Numbered from the stretch's first letter, positions 25,793-36,035 are shown. The stretch is 64,000 nucleotides of DNA from Sphaerisporangium sp. (GCA_025964675.1 JAOPYI010000113.1:33694-97693), one strand, 5' to 3'. Translations and numbers: made by a program. Notes: generated from the letters alone by a model not told the origin.

Positions 25793-26959
25793 GTGGAAAT
25801 CCGTGATGTGACGGTCGACGATCTCGACGCCGTCCTGGACAGCCGTAAGCGGGCCTTCGGCCCCATCCCCGCCGGCAGCATCGGGCCATGGCGCACGACG
25901 GTGGCGCCGTCGCTGGCCGAGGGGCGTTATCTCGGTGTCTTCGACGGCGGGCGCCTGATGGGCACCAGCAGGATCAACCGCTACGACCAGTGGTGGCACG
26001 GCCGCCCGCTGTCGATGGGCGGCGTCGCGAGCGTCACCGTCGCCCCTGAGGATCGTGGACGCGGCGTGGGGCGTTTCCTCATACGGGCCACGATGGACCG
26101 CTGCGCGGAGCTCGGCCATGTCGCCTCCGCGCTCTATCCCGCGACCACCCCGCTGTACCGAGGCCTCGGCTGGGAGCACGCCGGAGCCCGCAACCGCGTC
26201 ACCCTGCCGGCGGAGGCCCTTCGCACGCTGGGCGCCCGCGACGGCGGCGTCAAGCTGAGGCGCATGGGGCCCGGCGACGCAGCCGAGCTCAGGAGCGTGC
26301 TGGAGCGCGTCTACGCCGCCACCCGCGCGTCCGGGCCGCTCGGCCGGGAGGAGCGGATCGACCGCCTGTGGCTCTCCGGCGAGGACGACTTCGCCTACCT
26401 CGCCGACGACGGCTTCGTCCTCTACCGCTGGCGGGGCGATGACATCGACGTGGAAAACCTCGTGGCCGGGTCGGAGGCGACGGCGAGGACGCTGTGGTCG
26501 CTCGTCGGCACGGCCTCGTCCGTCGCCACGACCGTGACGGCCGTCGTCGAGCCCGACGACCCGGTGCTGTGGCTGCTGCGCGAGCGCTCGTACGACTCGG
26601 TGAAGCAGACCCGCTGGATGTTCCGCCTCATCGACCTCGCGTCGGCCGTCGCGCAGCGTGGCTACCCTGCCGCGGTCTCCTTCGACACCGTCGTCGAGGT
26701 CGACGATCCGCAGCGTCCGGCGAACTCCGGCGCCTGGCGCCTGTCCATCTCCTCAGGCGCCGGCGCGGCCACCGCCGTCACCGCGCCCGCGGGCGAGGAG
26801 GCGCCCCGCCTCACCATCGGCGGCATGTCCGCGCTGTTCGCCGGCGTCCGGCCGGGCTCCCTCCGCCGCGCAGGGCTGCTGAGCGGCGGCACCCCCGAGA
26901 TCGACGACCTCCTCGGCGCCGCCTTCGCCGCCAAGCCGTACATGATCGACTACTTCTGA
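25793..26959 (+). CDS. Eis-type GNAT acetyltransferase
   Basis: About 388 residues with the three-part Eis architecture: N-terminal GNAT domain with the acetyl-CoA loop APEDRGRGVGRFL (about residues 84-96), a second degenerate GNAT domain, and a C-terminal SCP-like domain ending IDYF; the terminal carboxylate is catalytic in Eis. Mycobacterial Eis acetylates aminoglycosides and host proteins; environmental homologues acetylate diverse amines, so the natural substrate is open. Start is uncertain: GTG 25793, TTG 25784 (GGAGGG 13 bases upstream), or GTG 25712. It sits between yebC and ruvC and is not part of the ruv pathway. Confidence 0.85.
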   Translation: MEIRDVTVDDLDAVLDSRKRAFGPIPAGSIGPWRTTVAPSLAEGRYLGVFDGGRLMGTSRINRYDQWWHGRPLSMGGVASVTVAPEDRGRGVGRFLIRATMDRCAELGHVASALYPATTPLYRGLGWEHAGARNRVTLPAEALRTLGARDGGVKLRRMGPGDAAELRSVLERVYAATRASGPLGREERIDRLWLSGEDDFAYLADDGFVLYRWRGDDIDVENLVAGSEATARTLWSLVGTASSVATTVTAVVEPDDPVLWLLRERSYDSVKQTRWMFRLIDLASAVAQRGYPAAVSFDTVVEVDDPQRPANSGAWRLSISSGAGAATAVTAPAGEEAPRLTIGGMSALFAGVRPGSLRRAGLLSGGTPEIDDLLGAAFAAKPYMIDYF

Positions 26960-26964
26960 GCGGG

Positions 26965-26981
26965 CGGCCTGGGGGAGGCCG
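26965..26981 (+). terminator. Short hairpin after the Eis-like gene
   Basis: CGGCCT (26965-26970) and AGGCCG (26976-26981) around GGGGG, five bases after the stop; a second inverted pair ACGGCGC/GCGCCGT follows. No T-tract. Confidence 0.4.
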
Positions 26982-27072
26982 GACGGCGCGGCGTGTTGGT
27001 GGTGCGCCGTCATGACGGCCGGGGTAGAGTTCGGGGCCGAACATGTGTTCGGCGTTCTGGGGAGGCGTGCCG

Positions 27073-27681
27073 GTGCGGTTACCTGAGCTGCGGGTGATGG
27101 GGGTCGACCCCGGGCTGACCCGCTGCGGTCTCGGTGCCGTCGAAGGCAGGGCGGGCGGCGCGCTCTCGCTGGTCAAGGTGGGCGTCGCGCGCACCCCCGC
27201 CGGTGACGACATCGGCGCTCGCCTGGTCGCGATAGAGGCCGAGATCGAGCTCTGGCTCGACGAGGTGAGGCCCGACGCCGTCGCGGTGGAGCGCGTCTTC
27301 AGCCAGAGCAACCTCCGCACCGTCATGGGCACCGCCCAGGCCTCCGCCGTGGCGATCGTCTGCGCCGCCCGGCGAGGTCTGCCCGTCGCGCTGCACACCC
27401 CGTCGGAGGTCAAGGCCGCGATCACGGGGTACGGCAACGCCGACAAGGCGCAGGTGGGCGCGATGGTGACCCGCCTGCTCCGGCTCGACGTCATGCCCAA
27501 ACCCGCCGACGCCGCCGACGCCCTCGCCCTCGCCATCTGCCACATCTGGCGGGGCGGCACCCAGAACCGCCTCGCCGAGGCCGTGGCCAAGGCCAGGGGC
27601 GGCACCGCCGCCCGCGTGCCGGGAGCGCAAGGGGCCTCCGGCGTGGGCCGTGCCCGGCCCGCCAGGGGAGCGGCGCTGTGA
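27073..27681 (+). CDS. ruvC: Holliday-junction resolvase RuvC
   Basis: 202-residue endonuclease that cuts Holliday junctions bound by RuvAB. The four catalytic acids are visible: D12 (MGVDPGLT), E73 (VAVERVF), D146 and D149 (ADAADAL). GTG 27073 lies seven bases after GGAGG; upstream GTG 27067 is too close. The C-terminal ~35 residues are Ala/Gly/Arg-rich and extend beyond the usual length. The third codon is a TTA leucine codon. The stop overlaps the ruvA start (GTGA). Confidence 0.96.
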   Translation: MRLPELRVMGVDPGLTRCGLGAVEGRAGGALSLVKVGVARTPAGDDIGARLVAIEAEIELWLDEVRPDAVAVERVFSQSNLRTVMGTAQASAVAIVCAARRGLPVALHTPSEVKAAITGYGNADKAQVGAMVTRLLRLDVMPKPADAADALALAICHIWRGGTQNRLAEAVAKARGGTAARVPGAQGASGVGRARPARGAAL

Positions 27682-28298
27682 TCTCCTCGGTCTCCGGGCG
27701 GGTCGCCGCCATCGCCCCCGACTCGGCGGTGGTCGAGGTCGGCGGCGTGGGCATCCTCGTCCACTGCACGCCCGGCACGCTCGCCACGCTCCACGTCGGC
27801 GAGGCGACCCGGCTGGCCACCTCGCTTGTGGTCCGCGAGGAGTCGCTCACGCTCTTCGGCTTCGGCACCGACGACGAGCGCAGGGTCTTCGAGATGGTCC
27901 AGACCGCCTCGGGCGTCGGCCCGAAGCTCGCGCTCGCCATGCTCGCCGTCCACGCGCCGAACGCGCTGCGGGTCGCGGTAGCGAGCGCCGACGTCAAGGC
28001 GCTCACCATGGTCCCCGGCATCGGGCAGAAGGGCGCGCAGCGCATCATCCTCGAGCTGAAGGACAAGCTGGGCACGCCCGACGCGGCCGTCGCCGCCGCG
28101 CTCAACGGCCAGGCGAAGAAGCCCGCCTGGCGCGAGCAGGTGCATTCGGGGCTCGTCGGCCTCGGATACTCCGCGAAGGACGCCGACGAGGCGATCTCGA
28201 TCGTGTCCCCCGAGGCCGACGCGGAGCTGGCCGCCGGGCGCACCCCCGCGGTGGCGGCCTTGCTCAAGGCGGCCCTGCGGGCCCTGAGCGTCCGATAG
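27678..28298 (+). CDS. ruvA: Holliday-junction branch-migration protein RuvA
   Basis: 206 residues. Domain I OB-fold (1-62, beginning [11 protein letters not shown]), domain II with helix-hairpin-helix motifs ([30 protein letters not shown]) that grip junction DNA, a flexible linker, and domain III (about 155-206) that contacts RuvB. RuvA tetramers target RuvB to four-way junctions. GTG 27678 overlaps the ruvC stop; ruvB follows after ten bases. Confidence 0.97.
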   Translation: MISSVSGRVAAIAPDSAVVEVGGVGILVHCTPGTLATLHVGEATRLATSLVVREESLTLFGFGTDDERRVFEMVQTASGVGPKLALAMLAVHAPNALRVAVASADVKALTMVPGIGQKGAQRIILELKDKLGTPDAAVAAALNGQAKKPAWREQVHSGLVGLGYSAKDADEAISIVSPEADAELAAGRTPAVAALLKAALRALSVR

Positions 28299-28308
28299 GG
28301 GCCGCCGG

Positions 28309-29358
28309 ATGAGCCTGGACAGAGATCTCGTGTCGCCCGACGCGGAGGGCGACGAGCAGGCGATCGAGTCGGCGCTGCGTCCCAAGCGGCTGAGCGAGTT
28401 CATCGGCCAGGGCCGGGTGCGCGAGCAGCTCTCCTTGGTGCTCGAAAGCGCGGTGCGCCGCAAACGGCCGCCCGACCACGTCCTGATGAGCGGCTCGCCC
28501 GGGCTCGGCAAGACCACCCTCGCGATGATCGTCGCGGCGGAGCTCGGCATGCCCCTCCGGCTGACCTCCGGGCCCGCCCTGGAGCGGGCCGGAGACCTCG
28601 CGTCGATCCTCTCGACCCTGGCTGAGGGCGAGGTGCTGTTCATCGACGAGATCCACCGCATGGCCCGCCCCGCCGAGGAGATGCTCTACCTCGCCATGGA
28701 GGACTTCCGGGTCGACATCGTCGTCGGCAAGGGGCCAGGGGCGACCGCGATCCCGCTGGAGATCGCGCCGTTCACGCTGGTGGGGGCCACGACCCGCGCC
28801 GGCCTGCTACCCGCCCCGCTGCGCGACCGGTTCGGCTTCGTCGCCCATATGGACTTCTACGACGTCGAGGAGCTCGAGCAGGTGCTGCGCCGCTCCTCGC
28901 GCCTGCTGTCGCTCGGCCTTCCCGACGAGGCCGCGCACGAGATCGCCCGCAGGTCACGCGGCACACCCCGCATCGCCAACCGCCTGCTCAGGCGGGTGCG
29001 CGACTTCGCCGAGGTGCGCACAGAAGGCGTCATCACCAGAGACATCGCCTCCGCGGCCCTCAACCTCTACGAGGTCGACGCCGAAGGGCTCGACCGGCTC
29101 GACCGGGCTGTTCTGGCCGCGCTGCTGCGCAAGTTCGGCGGCGGTCCCGTCGGGCTGTCCACGCTCGCCGTGGCGGTGGGGGAGGAGCCCGAGACCGTCG
29201 AGGTCGTCGCCGAGCCCTTCCTGGTGCGTCAGGGCCTGCTCGCCCGCACTCCCCGAGGGCGGGTGGCGACGGCCTCCGCCTGGGCCCACCTGGGCCTGAC
29301 CCCTCCGCCGGACGCCTTCGGCGCGATCGGCCACCCGGCGCTCTTCGACGACCCCTGA
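28309..29358 (+). CDS. ruvB: Holliday-junction ATP-dependent DNA helicase RuvB
   Basis: 349-residue AAA+ motor. Walker [12 protein letters not shown] (about 62-72), Walker [10 protein letters not shown], sensor/arginine-finger region [17 protein letters not shown] and a C-terminal winged helix. Hexamers pump DNA through RuvA-bound junctions during recombination. ATG start. Last gene of the ruv operon; a 346-bp gap with a hairpin follows. Confidence 0.97.
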   Translation: MSLDRDLVSPDAEGDEQAIESALRPKRLSEFIGQGRVREQLSLVLESAVRRKRPPDHVLMSGSPGLGKTTLAMIVAAELGMPLRLTSGPALERAGDLASILSTLAEGEVLFIDEIHRMARPAEEMLYLAMEDFRVDIVVGKGPGATAIPLEIAPFTLVGATTRAGLLPAPLRDRFGFVAHMDFYDVEELEQVLRRSSRLLSLGLPDEAAHEIARRSRGTPRIANRLLRRVRDFAEVRTEGVITRDIASAALNLYEVDAEGLDRLDRAVLAALLRKFGGGPVGLSTLAVAVGEEPETVEVVAEPFLVRQGLLARTPRGRVATASAWAHLGLTPPPDAFGAIGHPALFDDP

Positions 29359-29418
29359 TCGTCCTGACAGGCTGTCTTTACAACGATCTCCGGTCGCTCA
29401 GCGCCTCACACAGGCGCC

Positions 29419-29438
29419 CGGCCCCTGGTGAGGGGCCG
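29419..29438 (+). terminator. Hairpin downstream of ruvB
   Basis: Perfect 8-bp stem CGGCCCCT/AGGGGCCG with a GGTG loop, 60 bases past the ruvB stop. Confidence 0.5.
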
Positions 29439-29567
29439 TCCGCCGTGCTTTCGCGGGTCGCGCACCACGGCGGGGCGGCGATGGCGTGAAAGTTTCAAGC
29501 CTCCTGTATCTGCTGGTCACAGATCGGTGACAACGGGAACTTTCCAGCGTGCCGGAGCGTGGGTTCG

Positions 29568-29597
29568 TTGCCGGGCATTGACAAGCTCGCCTAAACT
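29568..29597 (+). promoter_or_regulatory. Candidate promoter of yajC-secD-secF
   Basis: TTGCCG (29568-29573), 18-base spacer, TAAACT (29592-29597); predicted start about 100 bases upstream of the yajC GTG. Confidence 0.4.
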
Positions 29598-29704
29598 CCG
29601 TGGCTTGGCTGGCTGTGTACGCTGACATGATCAGAGTGTGGCCGTGCCGACGTCGCCAGACATCCGGTGCCAGGCCGGTCAGTTCTTAATCGGAAGGAAG
29701 CCCC

Positions 29705-30076
29705 GTGCAGGGCCTTGGATCATTCGTGCCACTGATCTTGCTGGTCGTGGTTTTTTACTTCCTGCTCATCCGCCCGCAGCGCAAGCGGCAGCAGGAGCAG
29801 GCGCAGATGCAGAGAAGCCTGTTGCCGGGCACCCGGGTGATGACCACCACCGGCCTGTTCGCGACCGTCTCGGCGATCGAGGATGACGACGTGATCCTGG
29901 AGATCGCGCCAGGCGTCGAGACCCGATGGGTCAAGGCGTCCATCGGTCGCGTGCTGACCCCGGTGGAGGAGACGGTGGACAATGAAGAAGGCGCACATGA
30001 CACCGTCACCGACGAGACGGTGATCGACACCCCTCCGCACAGGGGAGACGAGGGCTCGACTAATCAGAAGTCCTGA
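29705..30076 (+). CDS. yajC: Preprotein translocase accessory subunit YajC
   Basis: 123 residues. One N-terminal membrane helix (about 7-22), the conserved YFLLIRPQRKRQQE segment and a small cytoplasmic domain with LLPGTRVMTTTGLF; the acidic tail (about 90-123) is not conserved. YajC joins SecDF at the SecYEG translocon. GTG 29705 has GGAAGGAAG six bases upstream. First gene of a yajC-secD-secF operon. Confidence 0.94.
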   Translation: MQGLGSFVPLILLVVVFYFLLIRPQRKRQQEQAQMQRSLLPGTRVMTTTGLFATVSAIEDDDVILEIAPGVETRWVKASIGRVLTPVEETVDNEEGAHDTVTDETVIDTPPHRGDEGSTNQKS

Positions 30077-30118
30077 GTAGGCTCACCGCAAACCCCTTGA
30101 CGAAAGAACTGACCACCA

Positions 30119-31915
30119 GTGGCCCCATCGACCAGCAGCCAGAGTAGGCCGGGACGTGTACTCCTGGCGCTCCTGGCACTCATCCTCGCCATGGGCGCGA
30201 CGATGCTGATTCAAAAGGCATTCGTCCCGAAGTACGCACTCGATCTCGCCGGCGGGACCACGGTGACGCTGTCACCGGTCACGCAGGCCGGCGCGGCTCC
30301 GTCCCAGGAGAGCCTCGACCTGGCCGTCAACATCATCCGCGAGCGGGTGAACGGCACCGGCCTCGCCGACGCCGACGTCGCCAGGTCGGGTAACAACATC
30401 GTCATCTCCGTGGGCGGCGCGGGCACCGACGAGGTCGTCAAGAGCGTCGGCACCACGGCCGAGCTGCGGTTCCGTCAAGTCCTCGCGGTGGCCGCGGCCA
30501 CCGCCACGCCTGGCAAGCTGCCGACCGCCCCCGCCACGCCGGTGCCCTCCGGCAGCGGGAGCCCGGCGCCCACGGGCAAGGGCTCCTCGAAGCCGACCTC
30601 CTCGGTCAAGCCGTCTTCGACCGCGAACCCCGCGCCGAGCGGCACGCCCGCCGGCCGGGCGCTGTCCTCGGCGCTGACCGCTCCGACGCCCTCCCCTTCG
30701 GCCTCCGGCGGCAAGGCGACCCCGAGCGGCAAGGCGACTCCCGTGCCGAGCTCCTCGGCGGCCTCGGGCCAGCCGAGCGCCCAGCCGACGGCCCCCGCCA
30801 CCCAGGACCCGCTGGCCGGGGCCGACCTCACCGGCGTCGACCCCGCCGTGGCGGCGCAGTTCAAGACCCTTGACTGCACCAAGAAGGACCGCGGCCAGGG
30901 CGTTCAGGACAACCCCGACAAGCAGATCGCGGCCTGCAGCGACGACGGCACCGCCAAGTACGTCCTGGAGAAGGCCGCGGTGAAGGGCACCGAGGTCTCC
31001 GGCGCCACCTCGGGCGTTGACTCCACCACTGGCGAGTGGATCGTCTCGGTCAACTTCAAGAGCAAGGGCGCCAGCCAGTTCGCGCAGGTCACCGGGCAGA
31101 TCACCACTGCCCCGCAGCCGCGCAACCAGCTCGCCATGGTGCTCGACGGCGTGGTCATCTCCGCTCCGGTCATCGAGGAGCCCATCCCCGGCGGCCAGGC
31201 CCGCATCTCCGGCAGCTTCACGCAGAAGACCTCCACCGACCTGGCCAACCAGCTCAAGTACGGCGCGCTGCCGCTGAAGTTCGTGCAGAGCTCGATCGAG
31301 GAGGTCTCCTCCACGCTCGGCGCCGACCAGCTCAAGGGCGGCCTGCTCGCGGGCGGCATCGGCCTCATCCTCGTGGTGCTCTACTCCCTGCTGTACTACC
31401 GCGGCCTCGGGCTCGTCGCGGTGGCGAGCCTCGGGGTGGCGACGATCCTGACCTACCAGGCGGTGGTCCTGCTCGGTCACAACGCCAACTTCCGCCTGTC
31501 TCTGCCGCACATCATCGGCCTGATCGTCTCGATCGGCATCACCGCCGACTCCTTCATCGTCTACTTCGAACGCATGCGTGACGAGATGAAGGAAGGCAGG
31601 CGCTCGCTCCGGGTGGCCGTCGAGGTCGCCTGGGTACGCGCCCGGCGCACGATCCTGATCGCCGACGCGGTCATGTTCATCGCCGCCCTGGTGCTCTACT
31701 TCCTGGCCGTCGGCGGCGTGGCCGGGTTCGCCTTCGCCATGGGGCTCACCACCCTGATCGACATCATGGTGGTGTTCCTGTTCACGAAGCCGTTCGTCGC
31801 CGCGCTGGCCAAGGTGCCGTTCTTCGCCAAGGGCCACAAGCTCTCCGGGCTCGACGCCGAGCGCATGAGCCGCGAGCCGTCCGACGTTCGCACGACCGTT
31901 ACGCAGGAGGGCTGA
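30119..31915 (+). CDS. secD: Protein translocase subunit SecD
   Basis: 598 residues. TM1 (about 11-30), a large extracytoplasmic P1 domain, and five TM helices in the C-terminal third with the RND-type motif GITADSFIVYFERMRDE. With SecF it uses proton flow to pull preproteins from SecYEG. The P1 domain is interrupted (about residues 125-240) by more than 100 residues composed almost only of Pro, Ala, Ser, Thr, Gly and Lys, reading as a disordered linker. GTG 30119 is the start; secF overlaps by one base. Confidence 0.94.
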   Translation: MAPSTSSQSRPGRVLLALLALILAMGATMLIQKAFVPKYALDLAGGTTVTLSPVTQAGAAPSQESLDLAVNIIRERVNGTGLADADVARSGNNIVISVGGAGTDEVVKSVGTTAELRFRQVLAVAAATATPGKLPTAPATPVPSGSGSPAPTGKGSSKPTSSVKPSSTANPAPSGTPAGRALSSALTAPTPSPSASGGKATPSGKATPVPSSSAASGQPSAQPTAPATQDPLAGADLTGVDPAVAAQFKTLDCTKKDRGQGVQDNPDKQIAACSDDGTAKYVLEKAAVKGTEVSGATSGVDSTTGEWIVSVNFKSKGASQFAQVTGQITTAPQPRNQLAMVLDGVVISAPVIEEPIPGGQARISGSFTQKTSTDLANQLKYGALPLKFVQSSIEEVSSTLGADQLKGGLLAGGIGLILVVLYSLLYYRGLGLVAVASLGVATILTYQAVVLLGHNANFRLSLPHIIGLIVSIGITADSFIVYFERMRDEMKEGRRSLRVAVEVAWVRARRTILIADAVMFIAALVLYFLAVGGVAGFAFAMGLTTLIDIMVVFLFTKPFVAALAKVPFFAKGHKLSGLDAERMSREPSDVRTTVTQEG

Positions 31916-33000
31916 TGTCGCGCATCGGCGTGATCGGGCGCCGTCTGTACCGCGGCGAGGTCGACATCGACTTCGTCGGGCGCTACAGGCTCTGGTACAG
32001 CTTGTCCGGTCTGCTTCTGGTGATCTCCCTCGCGGGTCTGCTGGTCCAGGGGCTCAACCTGGGTGTCGAGTTCAAGGGCGGCTCGGTCTTCAGCTTCGCC
32101 AAGCCGCCATCGTCCACCATCCAGGACGTGCGGTCCACGGTCGAGAACGCGGGCGTTCACCAGGTCATCGTCCAGGAGGCCGGTCCCCGCTGGCGGGTGA
32201 CCACCGAGAGCCTTCCGGTCAGCGAGGTCAGCCGGATCCAGAACGTCATTTCCCAGAAGTACGACATCGCGGGCAACCAGGTCAGCAAGCAGATCATCGG
32301 AGCGACGTGGGGCGGTGAGGTCCTCAACAAGGCCATCATCGGCCTGATCGTCTTCATGATCGCGATCATCCTGTACCTCACGCTGGCCTTCGAGTGGAAG
32401 ATGGCGCTGGCGGCGGTGGTCGCGCTGATCCACGACCTGCTCATCACCGCGGGCATCTACGCCTGGTCGGGGTTCGAGGTGACCCCGGCGACCATGCTGG
32501 GCTTCCTCACGATCCTCGGCTACTCGCTGTACGACGCGGTCGTGGTGTTCGACATGATCAAGGAGGTCACGGCCAAGCTCGGCACGACCTCCAAGATGAC
32601 GTACACCGAGGCGGCCAACAACGCGCTGAACCACACGCTGATCCGTTCGCTGAACACCTCGCTGGTCGCGATCCTGCCGGTGGCGGCGATCCTGTTCATC
32701 GGCACCACGCTGTTCGGCGCGGGCACGCTGAAGGACCTGTCGCTGGCCCTGTTCGTCGGCATGATCGTCGGCACCTACTCCTCGCTGTGCGTCGCGACCC
32801 CGCTGCTGGTGCGCCTCAAGGAGCGGGAGCCGAAGTACCTCGCGATCGCCAAGCGGCTCGCCACCAACAAGAGCGGCTCCGCCGTCAAGGACGCCGTCCC
32901 CTCCGGCGGCAAGGGCAAGCAGCCGGCGGCAGTCACGACCTCCACCTCCACGGGCTCGTCGAACGGCGCGGTGGCCACCGACAAGCGTAAGAAGCGCTAG
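31915..33000 (+). CDS. secF: Protein translocase subunit SecF
   Basis: 361 residues, six TM helices, with the conserved start DFVGRYRLWYSLSG, GLNLGVEFKGGS at the first periplasmic turn and the helix-4 motif GYSLYDAVVVFDMIKE. Partner of SecD in the proton-driven translocase. The C-terminal ~55 residues are cytoplasmic, rich in Ser/Thr and Lys. ATG overlaps the secD stop by one base (TGATG). A strong terminator follows at 33017-33051. Confidence 0.95.
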   Translation: MSRIGVIGRRLYRGEVDIDFVGRYRLWYSLSGLLLVISLAGLLVQGLNLGVEFKGGSVFSFAKPPSSTIQDVRSTVENAGVHQVIVQEAGPRWRVTTESLPVSEVSRIQNVISQKYDIAGNQVSKQIIGATWGGEVLNKAIIGLIVFMIAIILYLTLAFEWKMALAAVVALIHDLLITAGIYAWSGFEVTPATMLGFLTILGYSLYDAVVVFDMIKEVTAKLGTTSKMTYTEAANNALNHTLIRSLNTSLVAILPVAAILFIGTTLFGAGTLKDLSLALFVGMIVGTYSSLCVATPLLVRLKEREPKYLAIAKRLATNKSGSAVKDAVPSGGKGKQPAAVTTSTSTGSSNGAVATDKRKKR

Positions 33001-33016
33001 GAAGGCACCTGCCGCG

Positions 33017-33051
33017 GCGCCCTCGTGATCTCACTGGTATCACGGGGGCGC
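33017..33051 (+). terminator. Terminator of the yajC-secDF operon
   Basis: 13-bp inverted repeat GCGCCCTCGTGAT/ATCACGGGGGCGC (one G-U) with a 9-base loop, 16 bases after the secF stop. Confidence 0.75.
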
Positions 33052-33078
33052 TTCGCTGCTGCCTGGAAGGGACCACGC

Positions 33079-33597
33079 ATGACCGACCTCACCACGACGA
33101 TCCTCGGCCGGATCAGGGACGTATCCGACTATCCCCAGCCCGGCGTCATCTTCAAGGACATCACGCCGCTGCTCGGCGACCACGCCGCGTTCTCCGCCGT
33201 GATCGACGCCCTTGCCGACGAGCTGGACGTCGACAAGGTCGTCGGCATCGAGGCCCGGGGCTTCATTCTGGCCGCTCCGGTCGCCTACAAGGCCGGCGCG
33301 GGATTTGTGCCTGTCCGTAAAAAGGGCAAACTCCCTGCCGAGGCGCTCGAGGCGTCCTACGATCTGGAGTACGGCTCCGCCGTCATCGAGGTGCACCGCG
33401 ACGCGTTCGCTCCGGGCGACCGCGTTCTGATCGTCGACGACGTGCTCGCCACGGGCGGCACCGCCCGGGCGACGGTGGAGCTGGTCAGCCGGGCGGGCGC
33501 CGATGTCGTGGGCGTCTCCGTGCTGATGGAGCTGGCCTTCCTCAAGGGACGTGACCGGCTGAACGGCGTGGATCTGCGCGCCCTGGTGGTCGTCTGA
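33079..33597 (+). CDS. apt: Adenine phosphoribosyltransferase
   Basis: 172 residues. Salvages adenine to AMP with PRPP. Conserved FKDITPLL near residue 27, GIEARGFI and the PRPP-binding signature VLIVDDVLATGGT. ATG 33079 has GGAAGGGACC just upstream. Between secF and rel, as in Mycobacterium (Rv2584c). A short hairpin (33619-33642) separates it from rel. Confidence 0.96.
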   Translation: MTDLTTTILGRIRDVSDYPQPGVIFKDITPLLGDHAAFSAVIDALADELDVDKVVGIEARGFILAAPVAYKAGAGFVPVRKKGKLPAEALEASYDLEYGSAVIEVHRDAFAPGDRVLIVDDVLATGGTARATVELVSRAGADVVGVSVLMELAFLKGRDRLNGVDLRALVVV

Positions 33598-33618
33598 TCT
33601 ACTCCGGCGAGGTCGGCG

Positions 33619-33642
33619 CCTCCAGCGTGGATACACTGGAGG
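33619..33642 (+). terminator. Hairpin between apt and rel
   Basis: CCTCCAG (33619-33625) pairs with CTGGAGG (33636-33642) with a 10-base loop. No T-tract; it also lies 26 bases before the rel start, so a regulatory stem is equally possible. Confidence 0.4.
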
Positions 33643-33668
33643 ATCTGGACTCGACGTGAGGAGTCTGA

Positions 33669-36017
33669 GTGCCCCGTGATGTGGCCTTGCCCGAAGTGAC
33701 CGACACCCCTGAGCCGGTTTCCGCGCCCGCGGACGAAACGGGTTTAGCCATGTCCGCAGGCACGGACGACAGACCGGCGCCTGCCGTACGCCGCAGGCTT
33801 TCCCGGTTCGGGGGGCAATGGGGTGGCGCGATGAATCCGGTTCTGGAGCCTCTGTTCAAGACGGTCCGGGCCACGCACCCCAAGGCGGATCTCCGCCTGA
33901 TCGAGCATGCCTACGACGTCGCCGCCTACCACCACCGCGACCAGAAGCGCAAAAGCGGTGATCCCTACATCACCCACCCGCTCGCGGTGGCGACCATCCT
34001 CGCCGAGCTCGGCACCGACGACGAGACCCTGTGCGCCGCGCTGCTCCACGACACCGTGGAGGACACCGCGTACGGCCTCGATGAGCTGAGCGCCGACTTC
34101 GGGGAGAGCATCTCCCTTCTCGTAGACGGCGTCACCAAGCTCGACAAGGTGAAGTTCGGCGACGCGGCGCAGGCCGAGACCGTCCGCAAGATGGTCGTGG
34201 CGATGTCCCGCGACATCCGGGTGCTGGTCATCAAGCTCGCCGACCGCCTCCACAACATGCGCACCCTGCGCTACCTCCCCCGGCACAAACAGGAGCAGAA
34301 GGCCCGCGAGACGCTGGAGATCTTCGCTCCGCTGGCCCACCGGCTCGGCATGAACACCATCAAGTGGGAGCTGGAGGACCTGGCCTTCGGGATGCTCTAT
34401 CCCAAGCGCTACGACGAGATCGCCCGCATGGTGTCCGAGCGCGCCCCGCGCCGTGACCTGTTCCTGCAGGACGTGATCGAGAAGGTCTCCGCCGACCTTC
34501 GCGAGGCCAAGATCCGGGCCGCGGTCAAGGGCAGGCCCAAGCATTATTACTCGATCTACCAGAAGATGATCGCCCGCGAGGTCGCGTTCGACGACATCTA
34601 TGACCTGGTGGGCATCCGCGTGCTGGTCGACACGGTCCGCGACTGCTACGCCGCGCTCGGAACGATCCACGCGCGGTGGAATCCGGTGCCCGGCCGGTTC
34701 AAGGACTACATCGCGATGCCCAAGTTCAACATGTACCAGTCGCTGCACACGACGGTCATCGGTCCCGAGGGCAAGCCGGTGGAGCTGCAGATCCGCACGC
34801 GCGCGATGCACCACCGCGCCGAGTACGGCGTGGCGGCCCACTGGAAGTACAAGGAGGAGATGGGCATCTCCGGGCCGGCCGGAGCCCGCGTGAAGTCCGC
34901 GGGCGACATGGCCTGGCTCCGGCAGCTCCTCGACTGGCAGAAGGAGACCTCTGACCCGGGCGAGTTCCTCGAGTCGCTGAGGTTCGACCTGTCGGTGTCG
35001 GAGGTGTTCGTCTTCACGCCGCGCGGCCAGGTGATCGCGCTGCCCGAGGGCGCCACCCCTGTCGACTTCGCGTACGCCGTGCACACCGAGGTCGGTCACC
35101 GGTGCATCGGCGCCCGCGTGAACGGCCGTCTGGTGCCGCTGGAGTCGCGCCTGAGCAACGGCGACGCGGTGGAGATCTTCACCTCCAAGTCACCCGACGC
35201 CGGGCCGTCCCGTGACTGGCTGAAGTTCGTCAAGAGCGGCCGGGCGCGCAACAAGATCCGCCAGTGGTTCTCCAAGGAGCGCCGTGAGACGGCGATCGAG
35301 GCGGGCAAGGAAGCCATCGGGCGGGCCATGCGCAAGCAGGGCCTCCCACTACAGCGCCTGATGTCCGGAGAGAGCCTCCTGGCCCTCGCCAGGGACCTGC
35401 GCTACCCCGACGTCTCGGCGCTGTACGCTGCCGTCGGAGAGGGCCACACGGCCGCGCAGGCGGTCGTGCAGAAGCTCGTCCAGTCCCTGGGAGGGGTCGA
35501 CGGCGCCGAGGAGGACATCGCCGAGGCCGCCGTCCCCACCAAGCTGCGTGGCCGCCCACGCACCGGCACCAACGCCGGCGTCATCGTGGCCGGCGACTCC
35601 GACGTCTGGGTACGCCTGTCGCGCTGCTGCACCCCGGTGCCCGGCGACGAGATCGTGGGCTTCGTGACGCGGGGTCACGGCGTGTCGGTGCACCGCACCA
35701 ACTGCCCCAACATCGAGCAGCTCAGGACCGAGCCGGACCGCCTGGTGGAGGTGAGCTGGTCGCCGAGCGACGACTCGGTGTTCCTGGTGGCCATCCAGGT
35801 GGAGGCGCTCGACCGGCCGCGCCTGCTGTCCGATGTCACGCGCACGCTGTCCGACCAGCACGTCAACATCCTGTCGGCCTCGGTCACCACCTCCCGCGAC
35901 CGGACCGCGGTCAGCAAGTTCACGTTCGAGATGGGCGACCCCAAGCACCTGGGCCACGTGCTGAAGGCCGTCCGCAACATCGGGGGCGTCTACGACGTCT
36001 ACCGCGTCACGAACTGA
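33669..36017 (+). CDS. rel: Bifunctional (p)ppGpp synthetase/hydrolase
   Basis: 782-residue long RSH protein. N-terminal HD hydrolase domain (HDTVED near residue 127), synthetase domain with [20 protein letters not shown] (about 343-362), TGS domain (about 445-505), helical/zinc-finger region with RCCTPVPGD, and C-terminal ACT domain. The RFKD motif is the R-x-K-D form typical of bifunctional enzymes, in contrast to the E-x-D-D of monofunctional RelA. It sets the stringent-response alarmone level at the ribosome. The first ~55 residues form a poorly conserved Pro/Ala-rich extension. GTG start preceded by GAGGAG. Confidence 0.97.
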   Translation: MPRDVALPEVTDTPEPVSAPADETGLAMSAGTDDRPAPAVRRRLSRFGGQWGGAMNPVLEPLFKTVRATHPKADLRLIEHAYDVAAYHHRDQKRKSGDPYITHPLAVATILAELGTDDETLCAALLHDTVEDTAYGLDELSADFGESISLLVDGVTKLDKVKFGDAAQAETVRKMVVAMSRDIRVLVIKLADRLHNMRTLRYLPRHKQEQKARETLEIFAPLAHRLGMNTIKWELEDLAFGMLYPKRYDEIARMVSERAPRRDLFLQDVIEKVSADLREAKIRAAVKGRPKHYYSIYQKMIAREVAFDDIYDLVGIRVLVDTVRDCYAALGTIHARWNPVPGRFKDYIAMPKFNMYQSLHTTVIGPEGKPVELQIRTRAMHHRAEYGVAAHWKYKEEMGISGPAGARVKSAGDMAWLRQLLDWQKETSDPGEFLESLRFDLSVSEVFVFTPRGQVIALPEGATPVDFAYAVHTEVGHRCIGARVNGRLVPLESRLSNGDAVEIFTSKSPDAGPSRDWLKFVKSGRARNKIRQWFSKERRETAIEAGKEAIGRAMRKQGLPLQRLMSGESLLALARDLRYPDVSALYAAVGEGHTAAQAVVQKLVQSLGGVDGAEEDIAEAAVPTKLRGRPRTGTNAGVIVAGDSDVWVRLSRCCTPVPGDEIVGFVTRGHGVSVHRTNCPNIEQLRTEPDRLVEVSWSPSDDSVFLVAIQVEALDRPRLLSDVTRTLSDQHVNILSASVTTSRDRTAVSKFTFEMGDPKHLGHVLKAVRNIGGVYDVYRVTN

Positions 36018-36035
36018 TCCACCGCCATCGGAGCC

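Larger units (their letters stand above)
29359..29704. other. 346-bp region between ruvB and yajC
   Basis: Contains a hairpin at 29419-29438 (probable end of the ruv operon) and a candidate promoter at 29568-29597 for the yajC-secDF operon. No supported gene; short frames inside lack ribosome-binding sites. Confidence 0.5.

Noticed and set aside
29535..29565. GGGAAC...GTT as a SigR-type promoter before yajC
   Set aside because: 22 bases separate the elements, too long for that promoter class.
29638..29886. 82-codon ORF overlapping yajC in another frame
   Set aside because: No family resemblance and it conflicts with the well-conserved YajC frame.
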